Shown: positions 10,021 through 18,883 of the stretch, in pieces
How the letters are laid out: every line of letters begins with the position of its first letter
How positions within the stretch are numbered: position 1 is the stretch's first letter
From: Alangreenwoodia sp964438605
GTDB taxonomy: Bacteria > Bacillota > Clostridia > Peptostreptococcales > Anaerovoracaceae
Length of the DNA stretch: 64,000 nt
Direction of reading: 5' to 3'
Assembly: GCA_964438605.1 (NCBI GenBank)
Contig: CAYTKT010000005.1
Location: 11,467-75,466, forward strand
Program-made: the position numbers and the translations under genes
The notes under the pieces: generated by a model
Seen by the model: the letters and a program-made list of their open reading frames with translations, nothing else
Database searches by the model: none
What the model was told of the DNA's origin: nothing

Positions 10021-11013
10021 ATGAAAAAAATATTCAAAGCAAAAAAGCTGTATCAATGGAACAGATGCATCCCCGTCGGCGAACGTTCCGACTGGGAACT
10101 TGCGGCATACAATCCCGACGACTATTTTGGAACGTCTCTCCTCTTTCATAACAACCGCAGCGAATACGCTTTAGGCGCCGTATCTGAAACGGGCCGAAAC
10201 GACTGTTTTTATCATCTGCGAAATTTCGCAGAAATCTTTTTCGCTTCCCGCCAAACGGAAAATATATGGGCCGTCCTCGCCTGTTTCGATGACATGGAAT
10301 ATCTACTGCGTATCAGATTTGAAACCGGTCAAAATCCGCTTGTTCTCAACATCATTCCGCTGGAAAGCGAGGTCAGCCGCTGCATGATTAACAGACGGGG
10401 CCATATCCTGATCGGTTATGACAACAGTTCGTATTACAGCGAGCCGACCGTTGCTCAAACCACTTCCGGCTTTACAAACACGGGCCTATGGGGAAAATCA
10501 GGAGCTTCAAAAACCGCCCAGGCGACCGGCACTGTGGGTTTTTCTTTCCCCGGCCAGCGCCCCGTACCTCCACTGCTGGAATGGTACGATGCGGAAGGCA
10601 AACTGCTCTACCTGTTTTCCGACAATTTGAATACTTCCATTACAGAGTTGAATATCGACAGCAATGACAATGCTCTCGCGGCGGCCGATCTTTCGGAATT
10701 TATCCTGCGCTTATCTGAAGATAAAATTTCTTACATTTCCGACCCCGACCTTCCGCACTTCACGATCTGCGGTCTGACGGAAACGCCCGACAGAAGCGGA
10801 TGCCTGATCACATACAGTCTCCTGCCTTCAGGCAGTGAATCTTCTGACACGGAGGACGTTTACAAATCTGTATGGATGTCTGCCGGCGAAAAACCCGCCG
10901 AATGTGCCGTTTTTTCCGAGGAAGGCAAAGAACTGCCGCTGAATGGCTATTCCTGCCGGGCAAACGTCATACTCATCGAGTCAGAAGGCTGGATTTATCG
11001 CGTCGGCCTATAA
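10021..11013 (+). CDS. Unknown protein, 330 residues
   Basis: I do not recognise a family. The protein starts MKKIFKAKKLYQWNR, has no signal peptide or membrane segment, and is mixed alpha/beta in look with many aromatic residues; a Gly/Thr/Ser-rich stretch lies around residues 140-180. AAAGGAGA precedes the ATG with good spacing. It follows the prepilin peptidase by 108 bp on the same strand and may share its transcript. Its end runs into a decayed membrane-protein gene. Confidence 0.7.
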   Translation: MKKIFKAKKLYQWNRCIPVGERSDWELAAYNPDDYFGTSLLFHNNRSEYALGAVSETGRNDCFYHLRNFAEIFFASRQTENIWAVLACFDDMEYLLRIRFETGQNPLVLNIIPLESEVSRCMINRRGHILIGYDNSSYYSEPTVAQTTSGFTNTGLWGKSGASKTAQATGTVGFSFPGQRPVPPLLEWYDAEGKLLYLFSDNLNTSITELNIDSNDNALAAADLSEFILRLSEDKISYISDPDLPHFTICGLTETPDRSGCLITYSLLPSGSESSDTEDVYKSVWMSAGEKPAECAVFSEEGKELPLNGYSCRANVILIESEGWIYRVGL

Positions 11014-11080
11014 TCCGGTCCTGGTGTCTTTTATCTGTATCTTTTCCGCAGAGGCAACTTCTGTTACAATCTATAATGAA

Positions 11081-11486
11081 ATGAAACAGCGAACGGGCGC
11101 CCTTCTGTCGGCCGCAGCCGCGGTTTTGCTGGCGCTGCCCTCTGTGCAAATGCCCTCTGTTTTTTTGCGAACGCTGGAAGCTGTCTTTTTGCCAATGGCG
11201 GTTATTCAGATTACAGACAGATTTCTGCTCCACTGAAACTGCGGCGAAGCAGAAATCAACGCACGAAACGCGCTGCTCTGGCTGACCGGTTTTTTGATTT
11301 ACCGATTTTTCTCTCGCACTGGATTTTTTTGCGGGTTCTGCCCTGCCTGCGACATTGCTTCTCGTGGCAGCCTGCTGCCTTGAAAATGCCGCTGCGCCGC
11401 ATCTGAACGGATTGTGGGAAAAAATCGCCGGACGCTGTAAACGCCTGAGCGAATACATACCGAAAAACAAACGAAAAACAAGCTGA
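11081..11486 (+). pseudogene. Remnant of a membrane-protein gene, frameshifted
   Basis: Hydrophobic protein-like segments follow one another in changing frames: LLSAAAAVLLALPSVQMPSV then LRTLEAVFLPMAVIQITDRF up to an in-frame TGA at 11234. The same frame continues with NALLWLTGFLIYRF, then the reading moves one frame for ATLLLVAACCLENAAAPH and a basic tail ending KNKRKTS at a TGA (11484-11486). This pattern fits a gene carrying one nonsense and one frameshift mutation. Family unknown. The rest of the 11014-11612 gap holds only the thiE leader. Confidence 0.4.
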
Positions 11487-11612
11487 GTGCCAGACGACAG
11501 ACAAACGGTGCCGCAGGTCTTCTGCCAAAGTAAGGAACTGCTGCGATGGTCTGCAGTCGCGTGCTTCCATTCCAAGTATGATACTGATTACTAATAAAAA
11601 AGGAATATTCAA

Positions 11613-12941
11613 ATGAACAGGAACAGAATTGATAAAAATAAACTTCGTCTCTACGCTATCACCGACAGCAGCCGTCTTGGAAACCGCACACTGGCTGAAG
11701 CCGTCGAAGGTGCAATCTGCGGCGGCGCCACTCTCGTCCAGTTGCGTGAAAAGGAGCTGGACGACAGCACGCTGCTGGCTGTCGCCAAAGAGATTAAAAG
11801 AATCACAGACAATTACGGCGTCCCGCTTATCATAAACGACCGCCCTGACATCGCGCTGAAATCCGGCGCATCGGGCGTTCATCTCGGACAGACCGACGGT
11901 TCCGTATCCGAAGCCAGAAAACTCCTGGGGGACGATATGATTATCGGCGTTTCGGCCCACAACGTAAAAGAGGCCATAACAGCCGAAAAAAACGGTGCCG
12001 ATTATCTTGGAGCGGGCGCAGTATTTCCTACATCCACAAAGAGCGGCACGCTTCCCGTCTCTGCCGCCACACTCCGTGCGATCTGCGATTCGGTCAGTAT
12101 TCCTGTCGTTGCCATCGGCGGCATCACCGCAGATAATATCGGTCAGCTCACAGATACGGGCATTGACGGCGTCGCCGTCGTTTCCTCCATTTTTTCGGAA
12201 AAAGATCCCGCTGAATCGGCAGCGCACCTGATCAGCGCGCTGGACAGCGCGAAAATCGGCAAATCAAAGTCTGACCGTTTCGCCTCACTGTCTGTTAAAG
12301 GCGCCATCTTCGATGTTGACGGCACAATTCTCGATTCCATGTATATGTGGACAAGCGTCGCCTCCCGTTTCCTCCAAAAAAACGGCATCAATCCGCCGGA
12401 ATCGATTAATGAACAGATGACGCAAAGGACGCTTGAGGAAAGCGCTGCCGTCTTCCGCGATACCTACGGAATTCCCGGTACAATTTCCGAGATCATTGCC
12501 GCCGTTCTCGAAATGGTTACAGACGATTACCGCTATCATCTGAAATGTAAACCCGGTATTGTCGATATCATCCGCGATTTTGCCGGACACGGTATTCCGA
12601 TGTACATCGCCACGGCCACCAACCGTGAAATGATCGTCCCCGCCATGGAGCGTCTCGGCCTTTCAAAATATTTCAGTGGAATCATAACATGCAGTGAACT
12701 CGGCGTCCCGAAAACATCACCGGATATCTATTTGTACGCGGCCGATCAGCTGGGTACCCGCCCCGAAGAAACGCTGGTATTTGAAGACGTACATCATGCG
12801 GTACTCACAGCGTCGTTAGCCGGCTTTCCCGTCGTTGCGATTTACGACGAGGTTTCGGCTTCTCAGAGCAATGAAATCCGCACCATTGCCGATCTTTATC
12901 TGGAATCCTGCAGCGACTGGCCGGGAATTCCGGGAAAATAA
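11613..12941 (+). CDS. thiE: Thiamine-phosphate synthase fused to a HAD-family phosphatase
   Basis: Two domains in one 442-residue chain. Residues ~10-212 are ThiE, which joins HMP-PP and HET-P to thiamine phosphate: LVQLREKELD, IINDRPDIAL, GVHLGQTD, AGAVFPTSTKSG and VAIGGIT are all present. Residues ~226-442 are a HAD hydrolase with motif I FDVDGTILDS, a helical cap, and a C-terminal VFEDVHHAV motif typical of beta-phosphoglucomutase-like phosphatases. A phosphatase joined to ThiE could dephosphorylate thiamine phosphate or a substrate phosphate; that is inference. AAAAGGAA precedes the ATG. thiD follows after 146 bp. No TPP-riboswitch core is visible upstream. Confidence 0.93.
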   Translation: MNRNRIDKNKLRLYAITDSSRLGNRTLAEAVEGAICGGATLVQLREKELDDSTLLAVAKEIKRITDNYGVPLIINDRPDIALKSGASGVHLGQTDGSVSEARKLLGDDMIIGVSAHNVKEAITAEKNGADYLGAGAVFPTSTKSGTLPVSAATLRAICDSVSIPVVAIGGITADNIGQLTDTGIDGVAVVSSIFSEKDPAESAAHLISALDSAKIGKSKSDRFASLSVKGAIFDVDGTILDSMYMWTSVASRFLQKNGINPPESINEQMTQRTLEESAAVFRDTYGIPGTISEIIAAVLEMVTDDYRYHLKCKPGIVDIIRDFAGHGIPMYIATATNREMIVPAMERLGLSKYFSGIITCSELGVPKTSPDIYLYAADQLGTRPEETLVFEDVHHAVLTASLAGFPVVAIYDEVSASQSNEIRTIADLYLESCSDWPGIPGK

Positions 12942-13087
12942 GCACACCGTTCATCACAGATGTATTTCAGGAAAGAAAACGGCGGAACAACTTTTGTAAA
13001 GATATAGACCCATCAAAAAGGCTCTCGTTTCATTGGCAATCAATCTAAAAAGATAAACAAAAACAAGAATGAAAGGAAAAATTTTCA

Positions 13088-13873
13088 ATGAAAAAAGTCC
13101 TTACAATCGCCGGCTCGGACCCCAGCGGCGGCGCAGGAATCCAGGCCGACCTGAAAACGATTACACTCCACGGAATGTTCGGCATGAGCGCTATCACAGC
13201 ACTGACCGTGCAAAACACGACAGGCGTCTTTAACATCATTGAAATTCCGCCGGAATTCGTTGCTGAACAGATCGACTGCGTTTTCAGCGACATACGTCCC
13301 GACGCCGTAAAAATCGGCATGGTTTCAAACGCCGAAATCATCCAAACAATCGCAGAACGCCTGAAATTCCACAATGCCGAAAACATCGTCATTGATCCCG
13401 TCATGACCGCCACCAGCGGCGGAAAGCTCATGAAAGACAGGGCATCCGGCGCCCTCGTTAAATATCTGTTCCCGCTGGCATCCGTTATTACGCCGAATAT
13501 TCCTGAAGCCGAAGCCATTTCCGGCATAAAAATCAGGTCTACCGACGATATGCCGGCGGCCGCTGAAATCATATCAAAAATGCTCAAGGGCGCCGTCCTC
13601 ATCAAAGGGGGCCATCTGACAGACCGGGCTGACGACCTGCTGTTTGACGGCGGCAAACAGTACTGGTTTTGCTCTGCCCGAATCGACAGCAAAAATACTC
13701 ACGGCACCGGCTGTACGCTCTCCTCTGCCATCGCCTGCGGTCTTGCCGACGGTTTATCCGCGGAGAAAAGTGTCCGGAATGCGAAGGAATTCGTCACCGG
13801 AGCAATAAAAGCAGGACTTGATCTCGGTCAGGGAAACGGCCCGCTTAATCATATGTTCCGGTTTTCCAAATAA
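13088..13873 (+). CDS. thiD: Hydroxymethylpyrimidine/phosphomethylpyrimidine kinase
   Basis: Ribokinase-fold kinase of 261 residues that phosphorylates HMP and HMP-P to supply HMP-PP for ThiE. It has the N-terminal AGSDPSGGAGIQADLKT signature, PDAVKIGMVSNAE near residue 77, DPVMTATSGG near 108, and the anion-hole motif HGTGCTLSSAIA near 205. AAGGAA precedes the ATG. Together with the upstream ThiE-HAD fusion it makes a minimal thiamine salvage unit; thiM, thiC and thiG are not in the window. Confidence 0.95.
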   Translation: MKKVLTIAGSDPSGGAGIQADLKTITLHGMFGMSAITALTVQNTTGVFNIIEIPPEFVAEQIDCVFSDIRPDAVKIGMVSNAEIIQTIAERLKFHNAENIVIDPVMTATSGGKLMKDRASGALVKYLFPLASVITPNIPEAEAISGIKIRSTDDMPAAAEIISKMLKGAVLIKGGHLTDRADDLLFDGGKQYWFCSARIDSKNTHGTGCTLSSAIACGLADGLSAEKSVRNAKEFVTGAIKAGLDLGQGNGPLNHMFRFSK

Positions 13874-13934
13874 GTTTATGTGACCTTTGCAGCGGCCGGC
13901 TGTTATCATCAGCTGACCGATACAGTCCACACTA

Positions 13935-14190
13935 CTATATCTGCTCGGTGATTTCGTCTTCAGCTGCTTCCCTCTGCCCGACGATCCTGCTTTCACGGCA
14001 CATCTGCCCGACAATCCCGCTTGTACCCGGCACATCTGTCGGACAATCCCGTTTGTACCCGGAACATCTGCCTGACAGTTCCGCTTATATCCGCCATATT
14101 TGCCCGCCGATTTCGTTTCCGGCTGATACTCTGTTCAGCGATTCCACTTTCCTCCGCCACGTTCGCCCGGTGATTTTGCGAAAGCCTTTA
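13935..14190. repeat. Degenerate 32-bp tandem repeat array between thiD and the sortase gene
   Basis: About eight units; the clearest are 13999-14030, 14031-14062 and 14063-14094, each near CACATCTGCCCGACAATCCC plus a CTTGTACCCGG-like half. Outer units at 13939 and 14095-14190 are more decayed. The unit is not a multiple of three, so it does not code. There are no unique spacers, so this is not a CRISPR. It fills the whole 13874-14220 gap between two converging genes. Confidence 0.75.
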
Positions 14191-14220
14191 TCTGGCTGAA
14201 AGAGCGGATTTTTCCCGCCT

Positions 14221-14985
14221 TTACGCCGTTGTTTCATCCTGCGTCCGCGAACCGTCCGGAATTCTCTTTGCGACGACGACAAAACGCCCGTTTTTCGTAT
14301 GATAGCTGCACGTCGAAAGCGTGATCAGTCTGTCTCCGAAAGATGCCTCAACACCCGTATCATAAAGCGCTCCCGCTTTGACACCGCTCACGTATTCATC
14401 AAATTCCTCCTGCGTTTCAAGAGCCGCATAGCGGTAATAACGGAATACGTTTTCTTCATTTTCATTATAAATTTTTCCGTAGAAAGCTGCCATAACCTCA
14501 TATTCTCCAGCTTCTTCCAACGTATCATAATGAATGATCGGATGCTCATCAGCAAACTCTTTTTCCGCATAGGAAAGCAGCGTGGCAAACATACTGCCGT
14601 TTTTCATATGATGGCCGTAAATAATCAGATGATTGGCAGACGGCTCGCAATTTTCGCCGATAAAAAGACAACCGCTGCGCGCATACTGTCTGTCAAAACC
14701 GCGATGCAGATAAAAGTCCGGCTCCTGCGGCGTATACATCACCGGATAATCGAGAGTTGTGCCGTCAATATAAAGCCAACCCGCCAGATCACTGTTCTGC
14801 TCATGGAGCAGCGCATACTGGCCGAGCCGGTTATCTTCGTTTTCAACCTGCTCCACAAGATCGCGGTTGGCCTCGTTCTCACGGTGCGATTCCATGAGAT
14901 CACGCACCAGCATAAAAGACGAAAACAGAAAAATTGCGAGAAAAACCACTAAAAAAACAAGAAACAAGACAGATTTTTTTTTCAT
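14221..14985 (-). CDS. srtB: Class B sortase
   Basis: Membrane-anchored cysteine transpeptidase that joins surface proteins to the cell wall or builds pili. From the ATG at 14985 it has 254 residues: a basic N-terminus MKKKS, one membrane segment (residues ~5-25), and an extracellular catalytic domain. The catalytic histidine lies in IIYGHHMKNGSMF, the cysteine in LITLSTCSYHTKNGRF, and the arginine near the C-terminus in VVVAKR. The conserved sortase B features fit. An upstream in-frame ATG at 15018 is less likely because the hydrophobic signal would be buried. No sortase substrate is recognisable nearby; the big surface protein at 25.7 kb uses SLH domains. Confidence 0.9.
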   Translation of the reverse strand: MKKKSVLFLVFLVVFLAIFLFSSFMLVRDLMESHRENEANRDLVEQVENEDNRLGQYALLHEQNSDLAGWLYIDGTTLDYPVMYTPQEPDFYLHRGFDRQYARSGCLFIGENCEPSANHLIIYGHHMKNGSMFATLLSYAEKEFADEHPIIHYDTLEEAGEYEVMAAFYGKIYNENEENVFRYYRYAALETQEEFDEYVSGVKAGALYDTGVEASFGDRLITLSTCSYHTKNGRFVVVAKRIPDGSRTQDETTA

Positions 14986-15090
14986 AATAATTCTCAGCTC
15001 CCCTATCATTATCGTCAAATATCAGCAAAACTCTGATTTACTCACAGAAATAAACGGCATATAGCGAATAATGTCCGATAACTAAACTTA

Positions 15091-15680
15091 CCAAACTATA
15101 TCTCGTAATTTAACTTCTTAGCACTCCCCACAGCTAAAGCAGAGGGATTCCTGTTTCAGCGACCGCTGCCCGTAAAAGCAGGTCTTACATAATCTCTACC
15201 GGTTTTCTATGTACCGTTTCATGAACTGCTCATGGAACTTCACCAACAGTTGATACAAAATACAAATTTATCCATAGCGTTGGCAAACGAGATTTAGAAA
15301 CGGAAACTCTTGACGCAAAATTCGAGAAATGCGTCCTTTTATTCGCTTTACAGCTCTACGAATTCCAAATTGAGGATCTGTCTCCATTAAAAAATGTACG
15401 TGATCCGGCACGATTTTCCATCTCAACGACCTCTATGCGGTTTTTTTGCATATTTCACAGATAAGTTCTTTTCGTTTCCTTTCTCCACCGCTGGCCAAGA
15501 CTTTTCTGCGGTATTTTGGACGCCTCTACATGATTATTGCTTTTGTATTTCATATCAGCTATTATACTACACCGAACCATAATATTGTAATACCATTTCG
15601 TATCCATTTCCGTCTGAATCCCCATAGCTAAAGCAAGGACATTACGACGGGTTCTGGTAAAAGCCACCAATCATATTTCG
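15091..15680 (-). mobile_element. IS200/IS605-family remnant with broken tnpA
   Basis: Minus-strand fragments of a Y1 HUH transposase are seen in shifted frames. The metal-binding HUH segment IVPDHVHFLMETDPQFGI lies at about 15380-15413, followed by RRAVKRIKGRISRILRQEF and, one frame over, LPTLWINLYFVSTVGEV. Upstream, a stop interrupts the N-terminal half (ending near 15455). Two near-identical 16-bp stretches TCCCCAYAGCTAAAGC at 15125-15140 and 15619-15634 probably mark the element ends. No tnpB is present. At least one single-base frameshift and several stops show it is dead. Confidence 0.75.
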
Positions 15681-15925
15681 ATTTTTTGATTTTGCAGAGG
15701 CAGCGTCTGTTTCCTTTTTACACTTTTTTCCTGCACAGTGCAAACACGATCTGATGCGATGCTTACATCTTAATTTCTGTTAAACCAGCAAAATACGTTC
15801 TTTCCGGCTATTTCCACAATATATTCTGCTTTCATTTCTCCTTTCCGCTTTTCGCGTGGTTCGAATATGGCCTGATGCGATGCAGCAGAGCGCTTAAATT
15901 TCGTTTCCTATGTAAAACGATACTC
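15681..15925. other. Non-coding spacer after the IS remnant
   Basis: No gene visible. The motif CTGATGCGATGC occurs twice (near 15750 and 15871). Probably decayed sequence linked to the IS insertion. Confidence 0.4.
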
Positions 15926-17023
15926 CTACCTCGGATTTACGTGAACGCTGCAATGTTTGATGCGGCCCGGAAACAGATTTTCCACGCGGTGATGGACCGC
16001 CTCTGCAATTTTATGCGCATCGTAAAGCGACTGGGTGCCGTCACAGGCGATTTCGATGTCAACATAAACCTTTGAACCGAACATCCGCGTCTTCATTTCA
16101 TCAAGCCCCAGAACGCCCTCCTGGCTGAGAATCGCGTCGCGAATCAGCGCCGTTGTTTTGGCGTCACAGGATTTGTCAACGAGTTTATCTATCGTTTCAC
16201 GAAAAACGGCGATTCCCGCTCGAATAATCAGCACGGCGATGAAAACACAGGCCGCAGGCTGAAGCAGCGGATAGCCGAGAATTGCACCCAGAATTCCGAT
16301 AAAGCTGCCGACAGAAGAAACGGCGTCCGATCTGTGATGCCACGCCTCGGCCCGCAGCGAAACGGAGTCGATTTTTGCGGCAGCCGCGCGGGTATACCAA
16401 AAGAGAATTTCCTTTGCCACAATCGAAATAACGGCGGCAGCCAGCGCCAGTCCGCCAGGAATTACAGCTTCCTGAGGATTCATAATTCCACGGATTGCGT
16501 CAATTCCGATTCCGACGCCAATGAGCAGCAAAATATTCGCTAAAGCCGCGGAAATAATACATTCCAACCGTTCATGGCCGTACTGATGATCTTTGTCGGA
16601 AGCTTTACCCGCCAGATGAGCGCCGAAAATGACAAGCATGGAACCCGCCACATCGGAAAATGAATGAATCGCGTCTGCGATCATTGCACCGGAATGGCCG
16701 AAAATGCCGGCAAACAGTTTAAAAAGAGATAGGATGATATTCGTAATAACGCTGACGACAGAAACACGGATAGTGACCGATTTGGCAGACTGGCCGAAGC
16801 GGCTGTGCACGTTTTCTTTGCCGGAGTTATCAGGTCTGCCTGTGCTTCCGCCTGTATTTTTTATGCCGAATCCTTCGGAACGCTCCTTTCGACCGAATTG
16901 TCCGGACTTGCTCGTAAGATTATGTTCATTTTTTTCGCTAAATCTTCCGGACCCGCCGGGATTTCCCTGTCCCTCCGCTCTGTCATCCCCGTTTGCTTCG
17001 CCGGATATTATATTTTTCTGCAT
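15926..17023 (-). CDS. Cation diffusion facilitator (CDF) family metal transporter
   Basis: Proton-driven efflux of divalent metals (Zn, Fe or Mn class) across the cytoplasmic membrane. The core starts near residue 85 with six membrane segments. Metal-site residues appear in MIADAIHSFSDVAGS (TM2) and in the TM5 segment AEAWHHRSDAVSS; DKDHQYGHERLE is the usual loop, and a cytoplasmic C-terminal domain ends with HCSVHVNP. The first ~80 residues are a low-complexity hydrophilic extension (Gly, Ser, Lys, Asn, Glu) not usual in the family. GGAGG lies upstream; GTG at 17026 is an alternative start. The exact metal cannot be told. Confidence 0.9.
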   Translation of the reverse strand: MQKNIISGEANGDDRAEGQGNPGGSGRFSEKNEHNLTSKSGQFGRKERSEGFGIKNTGGSTGRPDNSGKENVHSRFGQSAKSVTIRVSVVSVITNIILSLFKLFAGIFGHSGAMIADAIHSFSDVAGSMLVIFGAHLAGKASDKDHQYGHERLECIISAALANILLLIGVGIGIDAIRGIMNPQEAVIPGGLALAAAVISIVAKEILFWYTRAAAAKIDSVSLRAEAWHHRSDAVSSVGSFIGILGAILGYPLLQPAACVFIAVLIIRAGIAVFRETIDKLVDKSCDAKTTALIRDAILSQEGVLGLDEMKTRMFGSKVYVDIEIACDGTQSLYDAHKIAEAVHHRVENLFPGRIKHCSVHVNPR

Positions 17024-17026
17024 CAC

Positions 17027-17388
17027 AAAATAAAACCTCCTTCATCTTTTTAGAAATGAGCAAACTTCCAATTTCCTCACAGAAGAAAACAATATTGAAT
17101 CCATAATATCTGAATATCTGATGAATGAATCATATATTGCTGTTCAATTTTACAAAATGTGTGTTGCTCATCCCTGTTTTTTCCAATGCGCTTTGGGCCG
17201 GACTGCCGGTACCCGGATGCGCGCTCGCTGAAACTCCGCGTTTTTCAGAATATGCGAAAATCTACGGAAATTGAACCAATTCCCGTAGATTTTGACACTT
17301 TAGAAAACTTATTGTAATCAATATATTACAGATTCCATAGGTTAGTCAATGCAGACTGTATAATCATACTTAAATTGTAATTTCCTTA
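17027..17388. other. Intergenic region upstream of the CDF gene
   Basis: No gene. Contains the CDF leader and an imperfect 17-bp hairpin at 17257-17293 listed separately. Confidence 0.5.
17257..17293 (-). terminator. Hairpin, probable terminator downstream of the CAP pseudogene
   Basis: Arms of 17 nt (AAAATCTACGGAAATTG against CAATTCCCGTAGATTTT) with one mismatch and a 3-nt loop, ending in TTTT on the minus strand. It lies past the CAP-domain pseudogene and before the CDF gene. Confidence 0.5.
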
Positions 17389-17694
17389 TTATCCTTTAAA
17401 AATTTGAACCCAATATGTTTTTCCCTGAGAGCTTACAGCGTAACCTACACCGATTGAGGAGTATGAGGAACTGAGAATGTTTGCTCTGTGCCCGGAAAAA
17501 TTCATTCAGGAATTCATGACATCAGAAGGGGTCTTCTGACCACGGGCGATATTTTCACCCGCGGCGCTGTAAGAGATGCCGGCTGCGGGAACACCGTCAT
17601 TGTGATCATACCTGTAAGAATCAGGATTTTGTGGAAAGCCAGTCGCTGATTTCCAGAGCAGCTTTAAGTTATTCGGTTTAGACAAGGCGCGCAA
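17389..17694 (-). pseudogene. CAP/SCP-domain protein fragment with nonsense mutation
   Basis: C-terminal part of a secreted CAP (SCP/PR1-like) domain. Visible motifs are GISYSAAGENIARGQKTP and, after an in-frame TGA at 17506-17508, MNFSGHRANILSSSYSSIGV and AVSSQGKTYWVQIFKG. The stop sits where this family has a conserved tryptophan (W-M-N-S-x-G-H-R), so TGG to TGA is the likely lesion. The N-terminus and signal peptide are missing. It overlaps the 3' end of the DUF1294 gene by a few codons. Confidence 0.7.
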
Positions 17695-17959
17695 CCAGCG
17701 CGATTACAGCGATATTTACGAGCAGCGCCGCCGGAATTCCAAAACGAAATCTTTTTTTACTCGTTTTATGGTTAAATAGGTAAGACCCCAGAAGACTGCC
17801 GACGGCTCCCATAGCAAATGCTGTAATCAGCAGCGTTTTTTCGGAAATACGCCAGCTTCCGCGTCCGGCTTTCAATTTGTCAATTCCCATAAGAGAAAAC
17901 GTTACAATATTCCAAACGATCCATACACAGGAGATTATTTTCCATATATTTTCTGTCAT
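17678..17959 (-). CDS. DUF1294 small membrane protein
   Basis: 93 residues with three hydrophobic segments and the DUF1294 pattern: MGIDKLKAGRGSWRISEKTL followed by GAVGSLLGSYLFNHKTSKKR. Biochemical function of the family is not known. It starts 20 bp after pyrE on the same strand, so it is probably the last gene of the pyr transcript. Confidence 0.85.
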   Translation of the reverse strand: MTENIWKIISCVWIVWNIVTFSLMGIDKLKAGRGSWRISEKTLLITAFAMGAVGSLLGSYLFNHKTSKKRFRFGIPAALLVNIAVIALVARLV

Positions 17960-17979
17960 CTTTCTTCATTCATTTCTTC

Positions 17980-18678
17980 TTATTTTGTGCGCTGCCTGAC
18001 GCAGTATTTTTCGAGATATGATTCCATCGCCCGGCGTGTCGCGTCGTCGATGACAATTTTTCCGCCGATTTCTACGTTATACAGCGCATCAATAACCTCG
18101 CGCACGGTGACGATAGCATAAGTAGGAATCGAAAATTCCTCGTACAGCTCGTCTATCGCCGTTTTTTCACCTTTGCCGCGTTCCATGCGATCTACAGACA
18201 CAATCAAACCTTCGACAACGACACCCTCTGTTTCCATCAGCAGCGGAAGCGTTTCCCGAACAGCCGTTCCTGCGGTGATTACGTCCTCGGTAATGAGAAC
18301 CCGGTCGCCCGCAGCCAGTTTATGGCCTACCATATTCCCGCCTTCGCCGTGATCCTTTTTTTCCTTACGATTAAAGCAATAGCTGATGTCCATGCCGTAC
18401 TCCGCGCTCAACGCGACAGACGTGGCGACAGCAAGAGGGATTCCCTTGTAAGCCGGACCGAACAGGACGTTGACATCGCTTGAAATTTCGCCGCTGTTCA
18501 TATGCTCCAAAATGCAGGAAGCATAAAAACGGCCGAGTTGCCGAGCCTGAGCGCCGGTCTGATAATTTCCTGTATTTACAAAATATGGAGTATTCCTGCC
18601 GCTTTTCGTGACAAAATCGCCGAATGTCAGAACGCCGGATTCTACCATGAATTTAATAAATTCCTGTTTATATCCCAT
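17980..18678 (-). CDS. pyrE: Orotate phosphoribosyltransferase
   Basis: Makes orotidine 5'-phosphate from orotate and PRPP in de novo UMP synthesis. 232 residues; the PRPP-binding loop is VLITEDVITAGTAVRE near residue 128, and FGPAYKGIPLA near residue 77 is also typical. AAAGGAG precedes the ATG. It lies 325 bp from pyrD on the same strand, with two strong inverted repeats between them. Confidence 0.96.
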   Translation of the reverse strand: MGYKQEFIKFMVESGVLTFGDFVTKSGRNTPYFVNTGNYQTGAQARQLGRFYASCILEHMNSGEISSDVNVLFGPAYKGIPLAVATSVALSAEYGMDISYCFNRKEKKDHGEGGNMVGHKLAAGDRVLITEDVITAGTAVRETLPLLMETEGVVVEGLIVSVDRMERGKGEKTAIDELYEEFSIPTYAIVTVREVIDALYNVEIGGKIVIDDATRRAMESYLEKYCVRQRTK

Positions 18679-18724
18679 TTTTTCTCCTTTGTATGTGATG
18701 ATTGCGGGCCTGTCTTGGCCAACC

Positions 18725-18769
18725 CAGTCCGCATGATGCCGTTTTCACAAAACGGCATCATGCGGACTG
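18725..18769. repeat. 21-bp perfect inverted repeat
   Basis: Arms of 21 nt starting CAGTCCGCATGATGCCGTTT, with a 3-nt loop (CAC at 18746-18748). The central CCGTTTT...AAAACGG core is shared with the dyad at 18851-18883. Confidence 0.8.
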
Positions 18770-18850
18770 CTGTAAAAGCCGTGATGCCACGCGATAACGA
18801 TTAACCTTTGGCACCGTCAGGCGATCAGGTACTGCGGGTCAGTGGGCAGC

Positions 18851-18883
18851 GCGTTATACCGTTTTTCCAAAACGGTATAACGC
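18851..18883. repeat. 15-bp perfect inverted repeat
   Basis: Arms GCGTTATACCGTTTT and AAAACGGTATAACGC with a TCC loop. Same CCGTTTT/AAAACGG core and same loop size as the neighbour at 18725-18769, with different outer arms, as if the outer arms had changed together by compensating mutations. Confidence 0.8.

Noticed and set aside
11014..11612. TPP riboswitch before thiE
   Set aside because: The conserved CUGAGA and ACCUGAUCUGG-type blocks of the THI element are not present upstream of either thi gene.
13935..14190. CRISPR array
   Set aside because: The 32-bp units follow one another directly with no unique spacers, and they drift along the whole length; same for the 41-bp array at 47810-48060. 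No cas genes are present.
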